Positions 12,455 to 23,017 of a stretch of 64,000 bases of DNA are shown here, piece after piece. Both the position numbers and the translations under genes were made by a program. The notes beneath the pieces are model-generated. The model was given only the letters and a program-made list of their open reading frames with translations, ran no database searches and had not been told where the DNA came from. The DNA is from Butyriboletus loyo. Taxonomy: Eukaryota > Basidiomycota > Agaricomycetes > Boletales > Boletaceae. The stretch spans positions 1-64,000 of the forward strand of contig JBBPSI010000065.1 in assembly GCA_038093515.1 (NCBI GenBank). The letters are read 5' to 3'. Positions within the stretch are counted from its first letter, which is position 1, and the number at the start of each line of letters is the position of its first letter.

Positions 12455-12578
12455 CGTGAAAGAGAACGAGAGACAGGTCCGAACGACTAAAGTATCAAGA
12501 GGGGTATCCCACGTGATTGCTTACGTGATATGTGATACTTTGTTCTATTACTTGTACTAATCCCAGCTTAAACAACTC

Positions 12579-14025
12579 TCAGAGGACGTCCATCTTGAAG
12601 AAGCGCTCGCGAGGGAGGAACGTCAAAACCGAACGCTTGTATGGAAAGTCGAAAAGCTGCAATAAACTCAGTCCACGCATTATCCCCGCAGCGGTGTCGA
12701 TGTCCCTCACCGTCTCTATATGCATCGTAGCGTCTAAAGAGAGCTGCACAATGGATTTGTTGTCGGCTTTTGGTTCTCCAATCGCATGCTCCGTCCTCGG
12801 GTCTGCCAAAAAGATGTAGTGATGGATCGAGCGGAGCCACGCTTGTGCTACCGCGGGTACGTCAGGGGCCTGTTTCCGTAGGCAAGTCCAAGTCGCGACA
12901 CCCACCTCTTTCCCAGCCTCTGAAGCGCTCTTCTCCAACAAGTACATGTAGGCCTCGATCCCACTCCTTCGCAACCCCCGGAACATAAGTTGCAACGTGG
13001 TTTTCCTACGACGATATATGAATACGGACATCTCCACCGGAGTAACGCCTCACTTTGATATAAACGATTTCCAAATATCCCATGAGCTCTCCATCCCAAC
13101 TCATCATCATTGGCAGCACTGCAGGGTCGTTCAAAACGCGGTGCGCATATCGTCTATGCTGTTCGAGAGAACCCCGCTCGTTCCATCCTTTGTTCACGCG
13201 GTCGTCGTTGTGCCATTTATGGAACGCTTCCAGGTGAGGGGTGACTTGACCGTCTTGACCAACATCAAAGTAGGTAAATTCGAGTATCTGCTTCACTTCT
13301 GGACAGTAGCGGCGGTAGAGAACTTCCCCTGGCAGAGGCTTGGGTGGTCGCAAAGGATGCGCGGAGATCACGAGCGGAGTGCGGGTGAACGACTGAACAG
13401 ATGGGAATGGGGAAATGGCATGTCGAGTCGAAGAAGACAAAGAGGGTAGCCAACCGCGTGGGTGGTATCCGTGTGTCCCGGCACCCTGCCAAAAGGCTGC
13501 TCGTGAGAGGAACAGATCATCTGCAGTTGTCTGGTTGCTAAGCGCAGTTCTACCGAGCCCCGAACGGAGAATGTACGCGCAAAGGTCTACGCGATTATTG
13601 ATTTCGGGAGAGAGCACGACTGGAATCGTCTCTCGTTCGTGATAGCGAACGAATAGCGCGTAGACGATCACCCACGTGTCGCGTATCGTGATTTTGCGAG
13701 TGATTGGAGGGTGAATTTCCAGCACGGGGTAGCTGGGAACATGGGTCGTGGCATACTCGTACGGTGTACCGACGGCAGATAGGAGCAAGGCTGCGGTACG
13801 GCCCAGAGATTGATAGGTACACACCGGGACGTCGTCCACCAGGATCTCTGCCCTTAGGAGCTCCACACCGGGATTGGCCGAGGTGTCCGGAGGCTGAAGC
13901 TGAACGATGTTGACCCTGGTACGGTCTGGGAGGAGAAATGTATCGAGGGGATCGCACGCGGTGTCGTGACTGTGAGTCGACAGCGAATTCTGCACGGCCT
14001 GCAAACGTTCTCTAGCGCGAGACAT
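12579..14025 (-). CDS. N5-hydroxyornithine acyltransferase (GNAT, siderophore biosynthesis; SidF/SidL/IucB-like)
   Basis: Four exons (14025..13054, 13005..12906, 12847..12711, 12656..12579) give 428 residues. The C-terminal half is the MbtK/IucB-type acyltransferase domain: FHKWHNDDRVNKGWNERGS, MMSWDGELMGYLEIVYIK, GLHVLVGEERFRG, SIHHYIFLADPRTEHAIGEP, then LFDFPYKRSVLTFLPRERFF. These blocks are typical of fungal enzymes that acylate N5-hydroxyornithine with acetyl-CoA or anhydromevalonyl-CoA during hydroxamate siderophore synthesis; the acyl group cannot be told from sequence. The N-terminal half (about 190 residues) is family-specific. It stands alone: no NRPS or ornithine monooxygenase lies in the window. 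It shares a 179-bp divergent promoter with the Ssz1 gene. Confidence 0.9.
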
Positions 14026-14204
14026 GATGCATGATGGCCAGTCGCTCCAAGCGTTTCACCGTCGTCAGCCGCCATCTAATCTGATAACATTAGCCATCGC
14101 TTACCTCAGCAACACAGAAATTCATCATCCTCAGAAAGACGCGTACAAGACGAAAAAAAAAGTCGTCGTCCGACGTCCAGCTCGTCCTTCGAACGTCGCC
14201 ACAT
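14026..14204. promoter_or_regulatory. Divergent promoter between siderophore acyltransferase and SSZ1
   Basis: Only 179 bp separate the two ATGs, so both upstream control regions must overlap here. No specific iron-response (GATA) or heat-shock element was confidently identified by eye. Confidence 0.5.
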
Positions 14205-16244
14205 ATGCCGCCAAACGGACCAGTTCCAAACGGAAGCGCCGAGACGCCCGTCGAGGTCTCAATCCCATCCATCGTCGGCATAAACCTCGGCAACTCGTAT
14301 GCGTCCATCGCTGTGTTCACAAAGGTTCCGTTCAACCCCCTTTTCATCGCTCGTGCTTCTCGCTCGCTAACGCCCTGTCGTGAGTCAGGAAGGTGTCGCG
14401 GAATGCATAGCCAACGAGGATGGTGAACGCCAGATCGCCTGCGCACTCTCTTTCCGCGGCGAAGAGATGGTACGCAAAACAAAAGCCGCGCTGATCTGTC
14501 CCTCATCGATCATGCACGATCACAGTACATCGGAAACCAAGCCAAGCAACAGCTCGTCAAAAACGCCCCAAACACGATCACTGGCTTCCGCAACCTCCTC
14601 GGAAAGAAGTACGTTCTATACGTCTTGTTCCTGATGCACAGAAAATCAAAGCAGATCTACAGGTTTTCAGAGGTGCCTCAGGACACGCTGTCCGTGTCCA
14701 CCCCTGTCATCCAACATCCCTCCTTGCCTGATACACCCGCCTACAAAGTCAAGGTTCTCCAACCCGCCCCATCGCCCTTGCCTGCGACCGCGACCAACAC
14801 TCCTGCAGCCTCCCACGCAGCCACTCCTCGTTCTGAGCCCGTCGAAGTAGAGCGCATCCTGACCGTCCCCGAAGTGACCACCATCTTCCTCGGCTCCCTC
14901 CGTCAGTCTGCAGAGGACTTCCTAGGCAGAAAGGTCATCGGGGCCGTCATCGCCATACCCTCCTGGTTCGACGACGCCCAGAAAGATGCACTTTCCAAGG
15001 CTGCCGATGACGCGGGGATTCACGTCCTCCAACTGCTTGATGACGCCGGCGCCGTCGCCGCCTGCACGTCCGAGAGCCCAGACGGCGTCCCCAACGATCG
15101 AACACAACTCATCGTCGATCTGGGCGCATCTTCCCTCGAACTATCCCTTCTCTCCATCCGCGAGGGCCTTGCATACGCCTTGGCCACGCTCTCAGACCCT
15201 ACCATCGGCGGAGACGAGCTCGACTCGAAACTTATCCGATTCTTTGCCAAAGAGTTCACCAAGAAAACGAAAGCGTCACTAACGGTCGCGCCAGCGACAG
15301 ATCCCCAAGATAAACGCTCAGAGGCGAAACTCCGCCTCGCGGTAGAACACACAAAGCGCACGCTGAGCGCCAGTCCGGGAGCTGCCACATGCTCTGTCGA
15401 GTCGCTCAAAGACGGCCTGGACTATACCGGATCCATCAATCGCCTCCGATTCGACATGGAGGTGCGGTCCATTTATGACCAGGTGTACGCCAAGGTCAAG
15501 GAATTGGCCGACAGCGCGGAGATCGACCTCTACGATATTGACGAGATTGTGTATATCGGAGGGTCAGCCTCGCTTCCAGGCCTGGACGAAGCCTTGTCCC
15601 AGGGATTCGCCGAGTCTGTCATCACGCCATTCAAGGCAGGCACTGTCGTCGGTGGGGGCACTGGTGATCCAACCACGATCCTGGCACGTGGATGCGCCTT
15701 GCAAGCTCACTTACTTGTGTTGCTTTCCCAAGAGTCGTCGGAAGAGCTGTTGGGCACGTTCAACAAGGAGAGCAAAGTGACTAGCGTCGCTGCCACAAGT
15801 CGGACCATCGGTCTGCTCGTGCCTCAAGAAGACACCGCAGGGTCGTTAGGAGGTATCTGGATACCTCTCGTTCTTAAAGAGACACCTCTCCCTTGTCGTA
15901 GAACGTTGACGTTCGTGGTAGATACTGGTGGGGCAGGTACAAAAGTTGGTTTCGAGCTGTGGGAAGTGAAGGAGGGCGTTAAGATAGATCATGTGAAGCC
16001 CCCCACGTTCGAGGAGGAGGAAGAGGAGGAGGAAGAGGAGCTCGAGGAAGTAAAAGAAAAGACGCTGACCAAGGAAGCTTACTTGGCTTCGTTGTTGCTG
16101 TCACCACGGAACCCCATCAAGGGCGAAACGACAGTACAGGTGCAGGCAACCGTGTCTGACACCGGTGCTCTGGAATTCAGTCTCCGAGAAGTCATAAAAG
16201 ACGACTTCGGGGAGGCAGTCACTGCGACTATTGCAGCACCATGA
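14205..16244 (+). CDS. SSZ1: Ribosome-associated Hsp70-like protein Ssz1
   Basis: Four exons (14205..14324, 14389..14469, 14526..14608, 14663..16244) give 621 residues. The N-terminal Hsp70 ATPase fold shows VGINLGNSYASIAVF (phosphate 1), NTITGFRNLLGKKFSEVPQD, LDDAGAVAACT, LIVDLGASSLELSLLS (phosphate 2) and VYIGGSASLPGLDEAL (adenosine loop). NLGNSYASI replaces the usual DLGTT-type loop, and the substrate domain is short, both features of Ssz1 rather than canonical Hsp70. A Glu-rich run lies near residues 545-560, before the C-terminal domain. Ssz1 pairs with zuotin (J-protein) in the ribosome-associated complex, which stimulates Ssb at the polypeptide exit tunnel. The stop is only about 70 bp from the convergent cytosine deaminase stop. 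Confidence 0.92.
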
Positions 16245-16316
16245 TGGTACGTCGCATCCTTCGTTTGTCGTGCACGTGATCTTGTCAGTGATTGAGTATA
16301 GATGACAGCACTAGGG

Positions 16317-17015
16317 TCATTCCCCGATATCCTCATTCCAGTCCTACATTTGCGTGAAGTCATGACCACGGATTTCATGCAATAGAATGTTGCTAATGGC
16401 TTACCTCTGGATTCTCCCTGATGTACCGTCCCATGAGCTCTTTACATTCCCGATCGTCCAAGACAACGACCTCGACGCCGTTGTTCCTGAGGAGCTCCTC
16501 GCCGCCCACCCAGTTCGCGTTCTCCCCAATCACGACGCGGGGTATCTTGTAAAGCAAGATGGCGCCGGTGCACATGATGCAGGGACTGTCAGGATTACAA
16601 AGACACATGTCAAGAACACGAAGAGCCTGAAACGACGACAACCGTTCCCTCCGCACCTCAAGGTTGTGTACTGTGATCGCCGTCCATCTCATATCGTTAG
16701 TTCATGCTGCGTCCAACCCCGAGCACGTGAGAGTGATCCTACCATGGTCGAGTTTCTGTAGATTGCCGCCTTCTGCCGCCCCGCGTCCTCGAGAGCGGCA
16801 ATCTCAGCGTGCAGTGTCGGCGACGACTTTTGAATCCGTTGGTTATGAGCACACCCGAGGACGACGGCGTGGACGACGTCGCGTGAGGTGCCGTGGGAGA
16901 CGAGCGCAGCGCCGATCGGGATCCCCCCTTCTTGGTAGCTCTTGCGTGCCTTGGCGAGCGCGCTCGCGAGTCCGAGCTTGTCAAGGCTGCTTGACGGGGG
17001 AATCGGTAGGAACAT
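16317..17015 (-). CDS. FCY1: Cytosine deaminase (Fcy1-type, zinc dependent)
   Basis: Four exons: 17015..16743, a 14-nt microexon 16670..16657, 16585..16405, and 16343..16317, giving 164 residues, close to yeast Fcy1. The zinc site is complete: His and catalytic Glu in TLHAEIAALEDAG and the two Cys in SPCIMCTGA. The microexon supplies YTTL and part of the next Ser, directly before the PCxxC motif, and without it the frame breaks. The last exon gives the usual ending ...NEDIGE. The enzyme deaminates cytosine to uracil in pyrimidine salvage in the cytosol. Convergent with SSZ1. Confidence 0.94.
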
Positions 17016-17039
17016 GACTAGGGACCTTATCCGATATGC

Positions 17040-18090
17040 AACTTGAACGATTCGTTGGATTTTGAGCTTGAGAGAGCGAACGCAACTTGCGCTTGCGCTT
17101 GTCCTCTTTCCGTGAGACCCGTGTCGGTCACACCACCGGACTTCCGATTATGCGTTCCGACCTATCTCAATCCCTATCGGTACTCGCAGTGGTGCTGGAC
17201 GTGTCGGGCTCATTTTTGATGTGCGGTAGCATGACCGATGAGCTCAAGGAGAACACACGGGCTTCATCTCACCGACCACGATGTCTTCGCCGAGGCTTTT
17301 TTTCTTTCCAGTATATGTATATTGATCCAGCCGTGCGCGAGAAAACGGGTCGATGAATCTACAGAGCTACGTTCGTTAGCCCTGCCAACGTCGTCGTCGA
17401 CACTTCCTCCTTCCTTCCTTCCTTCCTTCCTTGCACGTCGGATCGTGTCAAGTCAAAAGACTTTTTCAAGTTGATCGTCGCCCACATCACGCCCCCTCCT
17501 CTCGACGACACCTTCTCGAGTTGGGCAGTGTTGCTCGTGAACTGGGCACCATCCCATTCCGAAGCTACAAGGCTCGCGGCAATCGTCGAAGGTAACCTAC
17601 TGGACCCAAGACCTGTCACCTCAAGCTCCGGGAGCGAGAGGGTGTTTACGTATGCGACCTTTCCATCTTTCCATGCTCAACCCTACTTTACCCCTTGTCG
17701 CTCTCGCTCTCCGACTCTCGAGGTTACTCCACCCGGCTTTCGAGGAGGACGTCGATACAGTCTACGTCATGAACCACACTGGGGAGAAGATGAAAGCCCC
17801 CGTTTCGAACCGTACAGGGGTAGAGCGGTTCCAGGAGGAGATGAGATTGATGATAACGTGGAAGGGAAGGTGTTGCTCCCTGGTGTCTCGCGGGCATTCT
17901 CGAGAGGTGGACGAGACTGCGATGGTCTACCGACCCGACTATAACAGCACGGATGCCGTCCAGCCTCGGCCTGTGCTGTGGAATACGTTCCGTACAAGAC
18001 CTGTACTTGGGGCTCCCATGGCGATCCAGACATGCAAGAGAGATGGACTGTACCTCCATGCCATTCAGATACGAGTGAAAAAGAAGAAAA
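17040..18090. other. Region with open frames but no recognised gene
   Basis: Plus-strand frames at 17471-17944 and 17652-18191 overlap in different phases; neither shows a known domain. A tetranucleotide run lies at 17404-17432. The region may hold an unrecognised short gene or only the upstream region of the deaminase gene. Confidence 0.3.
17404..17432. repeat. (CCTT)n microsatellite
   Basis: About seven TTCC/CCTT units in a row on the plus strand. Confidence 0.9.
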
Positions 18091-18095
18091 TCGAC

Positions 18096-18202
18096 TGCCC
18101 TGAGCAAGGCTCGAACTTGCGACCTCAGGATTACCCAGTAGTTAATAACTGGTCATACGCAACATATGAGACCTGCGCTCTAGCCAACTGAGCCATCAGG
18201 GC
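18096..18202 (-). tRNA. tRNA-Met (CAT anticodon, elongator) with a 33-nt intron
   Basis: The minus strand folds as a tRNA: acceptor arm GCCCTGA pairing with TCAGGGC, D arm GCTCAGTTGGCTAGAGC, anticodon stem CAGG/CCTG with loop CT-CAT-AA, variable AGGTC, T arm GCAAGTTCGAGCCTTGC, discriminator A. The anticodon CAT lies at 18168..18166. About 33 nt (18164..18132) interrupt the loop one base 3' of the anticodon, the standard site of nuclear tRNA introns. GCTC/GAGC in the D arm and an unpaired 31:39 position also fit eukaryotic elongator tRNA-Met. The intron ends are inferred from the fold. Confidence 0.92.
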
Positions 18203-18386
18203 TGTGGAAGTAACAACTATGAGGTACCATGTCATTTTGGCTGAAGATTGTCACTAAAACAATCAAAACACAAGGATCAACTGCACCAGAGTTCAATGAG
18301 ATGGCATCGGCTATGTTACAAGTACAATAATCTAGTCTATTTTCCCAGAGTGATCATTAACCAAGTCCCCAAGTTCTAAAGCTAAC

Positions 18387-21300
18387 CTATGGTATATCCT
18401 CAATGAAAATGCGATCCACGTCCTTCCAGGGCCCCTGTCCCCCCGTCTTCCACACACTCTCCCGTTCCACCCAATACTCGAGTGTATCGCCCACACGCGA
18501 AGGCGTCCACACACGCTCCCCCGTATCACCATCCGTCTCCGCAGTAAACCATCTTGGTCGATGGGGTAGTAGCCTGCCATCCTCTCTTGCGCGTCGCGTA
18601 GCCCGTTGCTTCTCCTCTTGCTTCTGCTTCAGCTCATTCGCACGTTCATACTTGCCCATCTCGAACGCGCGTTGGTCGGGCCGAAGGCGACAGTCAGTAG
18701 GACACAGGAACCGTTTGAGTGTGTCTTCAGGACAATCGTTGAGCGTAATCGCAAACGGCGTGAGGTTGAAAGGCGTAGGTGGCTTTTCAGAGTTCCTCCA
18801 CAGTAGGACATACTCTGCCATGTAATTCGGCGACGCAGGGCCGCCGACGGTCGCGTCGGGGTGCAGAAATCCACTGCCAGTACCGACAGCGCGACAGATA
18901 AGCTGACTGTTCCAGCGGCCTGCGATCTCATAGGTGATCTCGTCGTCTGAATTGCTAACAAATCCGGAAATCTCATATGCATCCTTGCCTCGCCACCCTC
19001 GGGGCTTGAATGTTAGGACGCATCGATCTCCGGTGCGATGATTCGTGACCTACAATCGATCAAACTTAATGAAGCTCAGCATAAAACGACATCGAAAACT
19101 GACAATCATGTCCCCATAATGATCGATGGTAGGAGACCCGAGGATGAAACCGGAAACATTCGTAGTGACTTTTTTCCACGAGTAGTGTTCCACTACTTTC
19201 CCCTTGCCGCCAACGGTTGTCGCTTTGGGGTAACTTGGTGCCCATTCTTCAGGTAGCAAAAGTTCTGCGTGCGCAACGCCAGTGGGCCGGATCTCGAAAG
19301 ACTTGCCCATGAATTTATTTTGAGCATCAACCTGCAGAGCGATCAGCCTAGTCATATCTGCTCAATGTCAGGCGCGTACCTCGCCATAATAATGCCATCT
19401 AGGAGATTCAGCCCAACAGGCAGATATTGGTGGGTGATGGCTAACTTGCTCAGACATATATCGGTATTCTTTATCTAACCTCACGTATTCAAATGTTTCA
19501 TTCTCGAGGGAATGTGAGTGCATGTTGTGCGAAATCTCGAAATGTCTTGCTCACAAGCATGGGATTGAATGGCTTTGCTATACGTCCAATAGTTGATGCA
19601 TAGTTAGACATCGCAAAGGCGGCGACGAATGCGATCCGTCGATAAGGGTCTCTCTCTTGCACAGCCACGTCGACTGCAGGTGGAAACATTAGGTAACGAA
19701 CCAGATCGGAAATCGGCTAGGAGACTTACGGCATTCGGAAAACTCCATATCTTCAGCCTTTATAAGGAGTCAGATTTCCGAAAGGGGTAGGAGGTCGGCC
19801 AACCTACCATTCGCTGTAACATGCTCGTCGGCTCGTTGAAAAATACAGGGAAACTGATCTTCGTCAAGTCCTTCCCGATGCTATGTTTCAAAACAGACCA
19901 AAGACTGGTAGATGGCCTGTTATCTTTTCCAATGGGCAACTCGGTCCTTAGATGTTTGTAGCCCAAGAAGGGCTCCAAGTTAAGGGTAAGCGGCAACGAA
20001 GTTGTGGAGTGCATGGGGCTGGTGAGGAGCTCGCTGACAACGAGGTTCGGGAGATTACCAGACTCTATAGCATCGAAAAATTCGTCTTCTTCATCTGTGT
20101 CGAGCAGGTCCTCAATCTCGTTCGCCGCAGCGGGGGTTAGTGTCGCTAATCGCGACATCCGGCGCTGGGTAGGGGTCAAAAGTACAGGTGACGGGGGTGC
20201 ATCGTCGACAGGGACGGGTGTCAACGGAACGGGAGGCGTTTCTTCCACCGCTGTAAAGTAAGTAGAAGCTTGAGTCGAAGGCACAGCGGATGACGCAGCG
20301 GCCAATGAAAGGGGTCGTTGCCGAGCTGTCGCAGGCCCAGCGACTTGCATTCCCACATCGAAGAATCTGCTCCCGCGTTTGCGAGAGCGAGTTCGCAACT
20401 CTCTCTCGAGCGCTTCTCCTTCACGAACGACAGTTTGCAAGCTTTCTTCCCATATTGTTTGGCGTTCGCGCTCTCGTTGTAGCTGTGACCTCCACCACTC
20501 TTCCCTCTCCTTTGTCATCTGTACGTACTCGTTTATCATCGACTGAACCATGGTGAACGACTCCCTGAGAGCTTCTCGAAGTTCTTGCGTACGCAGGGGT
20601 GCGTCTGATGGTAAGGGTAATCCGGCAAGAAGCTGTGCAGTGAGGTCCACCTGTGCCGCAACCGAGTTCCCGTGCAAATCGAAAGTGCTGTTGTGAGGAG
20701 GCTGACTCTGTGTTACTTCTGATGCTGCCGAACTGTCGTGTCGATCCGCAACTTCTTCATCCACTTCCTCGTCAAGCCCTTGGATGCTATCCTTGGAGAC
20801 GTCACTGACGATCAGCGAGTAGTCCTCGGGGGCGTCTACTAGAGACGACTGCTCTCCCCGAAAATTATGTGTGCCGAGTTCTCTCATCGCCGATACCCCT
20901 GACTGAAAGCTGGTCCGGATCTTCGCTGGCCGCAAGGCACTCTTGTCACTCTCCACGCTCCGCCGGCCTCCAAGGCTTTTATCCGCCTCGCGTCGGCACC
21001 ATTCCATACTCTTGCTGATTGCTTGTGTCCATCGTGCAGCTTCAACGGGGTGGTTCGCCCGCATGTACCATTTCTGTACCCCTGTCGTATGTCCACGCAC
21101 TGGCGCGGAGTAAACTTCGAAGCGCGTTCTCTCGGTGCTCGTTTTAAGAATTGCCGTCTTCATCGAGATCGTGCCTCTACTAGCAATTTCTTCGTCTTCC
21201 TGGTGTCTATAGTCTGCGAAAAACCACATCAAAACTGTTCCATGGCGACAGTATGTTTACACGAACATGAAAAAACGCCATCTTTGAGGACGAACCACCG

Positions 21301-22411
21301 AGTGCTGTATCCTCTGGCAACGTTTGTATATTTATTTAGGTACCCTTTCAGAACAGGTGGCTCAGAGACCGGTAAATCGATCAATGACTGATCGTGGTTG
21401 GCGACTGCAGCTCTTCAGAGGAAATTTTGAGAAGATGGAGGTAGAAACTTACATTGGCGTAAGAATACCCCCACGCGATCGTCTTTGCCCAATCCATCGT
21501 AGGCCATCTTTCCTCGCCGATCTCGCACGAACACATCTGCTCCTGCACGCACGGCAAGCTCGATTAACCGCAAGTCTTTCCGACGTGCTGCCTCATGCAA
21601 AAGCGAGGTCCCGGTTGAGTCGTCGAGATAGGAAAGATCGATTCCCTTCGCGCGCGGTGATTCTAACAGTGATACGAGGGGTTGGCTTGGCTTGGCCTTC
21701 GAAGGGGAGAGTGCGTATGAGTGCAGCAGTGATCTATATGACGCGCTCAGAAAGGATCGCGAATCTAGGGCGGATGAGGGATAAGACGAAGAACATAGGA
21801 TGAGCCAGCCTACCCTGTAAGACTTGAACGACTTCCTTCCCCTTTGCTACGTCTTTGCATGTACGTGACTGGTTGTCGCGGAGGGTGTCGTCTATTCCAG
21901 GCTGATCGAGAAGAAGAGAAACAATTTCGGCGCGCCCGAGCGACGCCGCGAGGTGGAGGGCAGTAGTACCGCTTCCTGGTGGGTGTATTCCATTCGGTGA
22001 AATGGCTCTATGCAACAAGAGGAGCTGTACGGTCTCCGCTATGGATGAGTTCATCGGATCAAGTGACGCTTTTGGAGCGACTGAACAGCACGCACCGGAA
22101 GCACAGCGAATGGCAAGGTGCAAGGCTGCAGCACCTGTGTTCAGGTCACCGTCGATTGAGTTCCGTCTTTCCTTGCCGATTTCGGTCAGGAAGGGATGTA
22201 TAAGAGCGGGGTCGCCTAGAAGGTGTCGCATCAGCATCCAACTGTTTGCCATGCCATGTAACCACATACCACTCCTGAGAGCAGAGAGCAGCCTAACCTG
22301 TTGCAAAGGCTCCACTGGGCCTGAAACAACTCCATGGTAAGCTAAGTACAAAAGTTGGTCGGACCCGAGATATACCTGAAGTGCGAACACTGAGGACAGA
22401 AGGGCTATCAT
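18387..22411 (-). CDS. Oxysterol-binding protein, Osh1/Osh2 type (ankyrin-PH-FFAT-ORD)
   Basis: A long multi-exon gene. Order on the minus strand: ankyrin repeats ([54 protein letters not shown]) in exons between about 22340 and 21450; a PH domain near 21230-20990 (ending [18 protein letters not shown]); a coiled, charged middle; a FFAT motif EFFDAIE preceded by acidic residues near 20070; then the OSBP-related lipid-binding domain with [15 protein letters not shown] and the signature EQVSHHPP near 19440. The last large exon ends at 18387. Such proteins exchange sterol and phosphoinositide at membrane contact sites; FFAT binds VAP (Scs2) on the ER and the PH domain binds phosphoinositides. 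Internal splice sites were only partly worked out. The first exon is uncertain: an ATG lies at 22411, but an upstream exon is possible. Confidence 0.9.
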
Positions 22412-22960
22412 GCAAAGACATCGCTACCAAACTATCCCTGTCGTTTCGGTAGCTGTTGTCTCGAAATTTCTTTGGCTCAATCATGGCTGGACTCGATGGA
22501 CAAATATTAATGTCCTTCGAGGGTTGCTGTTCTGTTCAACGTGCAATGTGTTGGGGAAGCCCGCGTATCGATGTGGGCCACGTGACCTACACCTGGAAAC
22601 ATTTGTTCGGAACAACACAACTTGAACAGGCAGTGCCAACGCACCGTCCGTTTGTCGAGTTCTGGTTATTTGCCGAAGGCACTGTATCACATTTCGAGTG
22701 TGTCATATCTTCGTGCCTCAGATCTCAGGAAGGCATCTGGTTGCATTGCATTCCCATCGCAAACCACTTAGTAGTACGCGTTAGGTATTATGATCACTGG
22801 CTGTGCCCTGTACGCGCAGCGGATTCGTGCTGCTTCGGTGGTGTACTTAGAATCCACGCTTTGCAGAAGCTGAATGGGGTTTTTTCCCATGTCTTCATAT
22901 CGGTTAAGTGTTGAATATCCTTATCGTTCTACCCACAAGTTTCATGTCTGAAGCCGACAG
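22412..22960. other. Intergenic region between divergent OSBP and permease genes
   Basis: A 152-codon plus frame (22456-22914) has no start context, domain or membrane pattern that would support it. The region probably holds the promoters of both flanking genes. Confidence 0.4.
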
Positions 22961-22968
22961 TACCCCGC

Positions 22969-22977
22969 TATTTAAAG
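22969..22977 (+). promoter_or_regulatory. Probable TATA box of the amino-acid permease gene
   Basis: TATTTAAAG about 45 bp upstream of the ATG at 23018, in GC-richer surroundings. Function is inferred. Confidence 0.45.
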
Positions 22978-23017
22978 AGGGAGGCCTCAGTTCTGCCCTC
23001 GTCGCTACTGACACAAC

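Noticed and set aside
22456..22914. 152-codon plus-strand frame
   Set aside because: No domain, no splice support, and it sits in the divergent promoter region of two solid genes.
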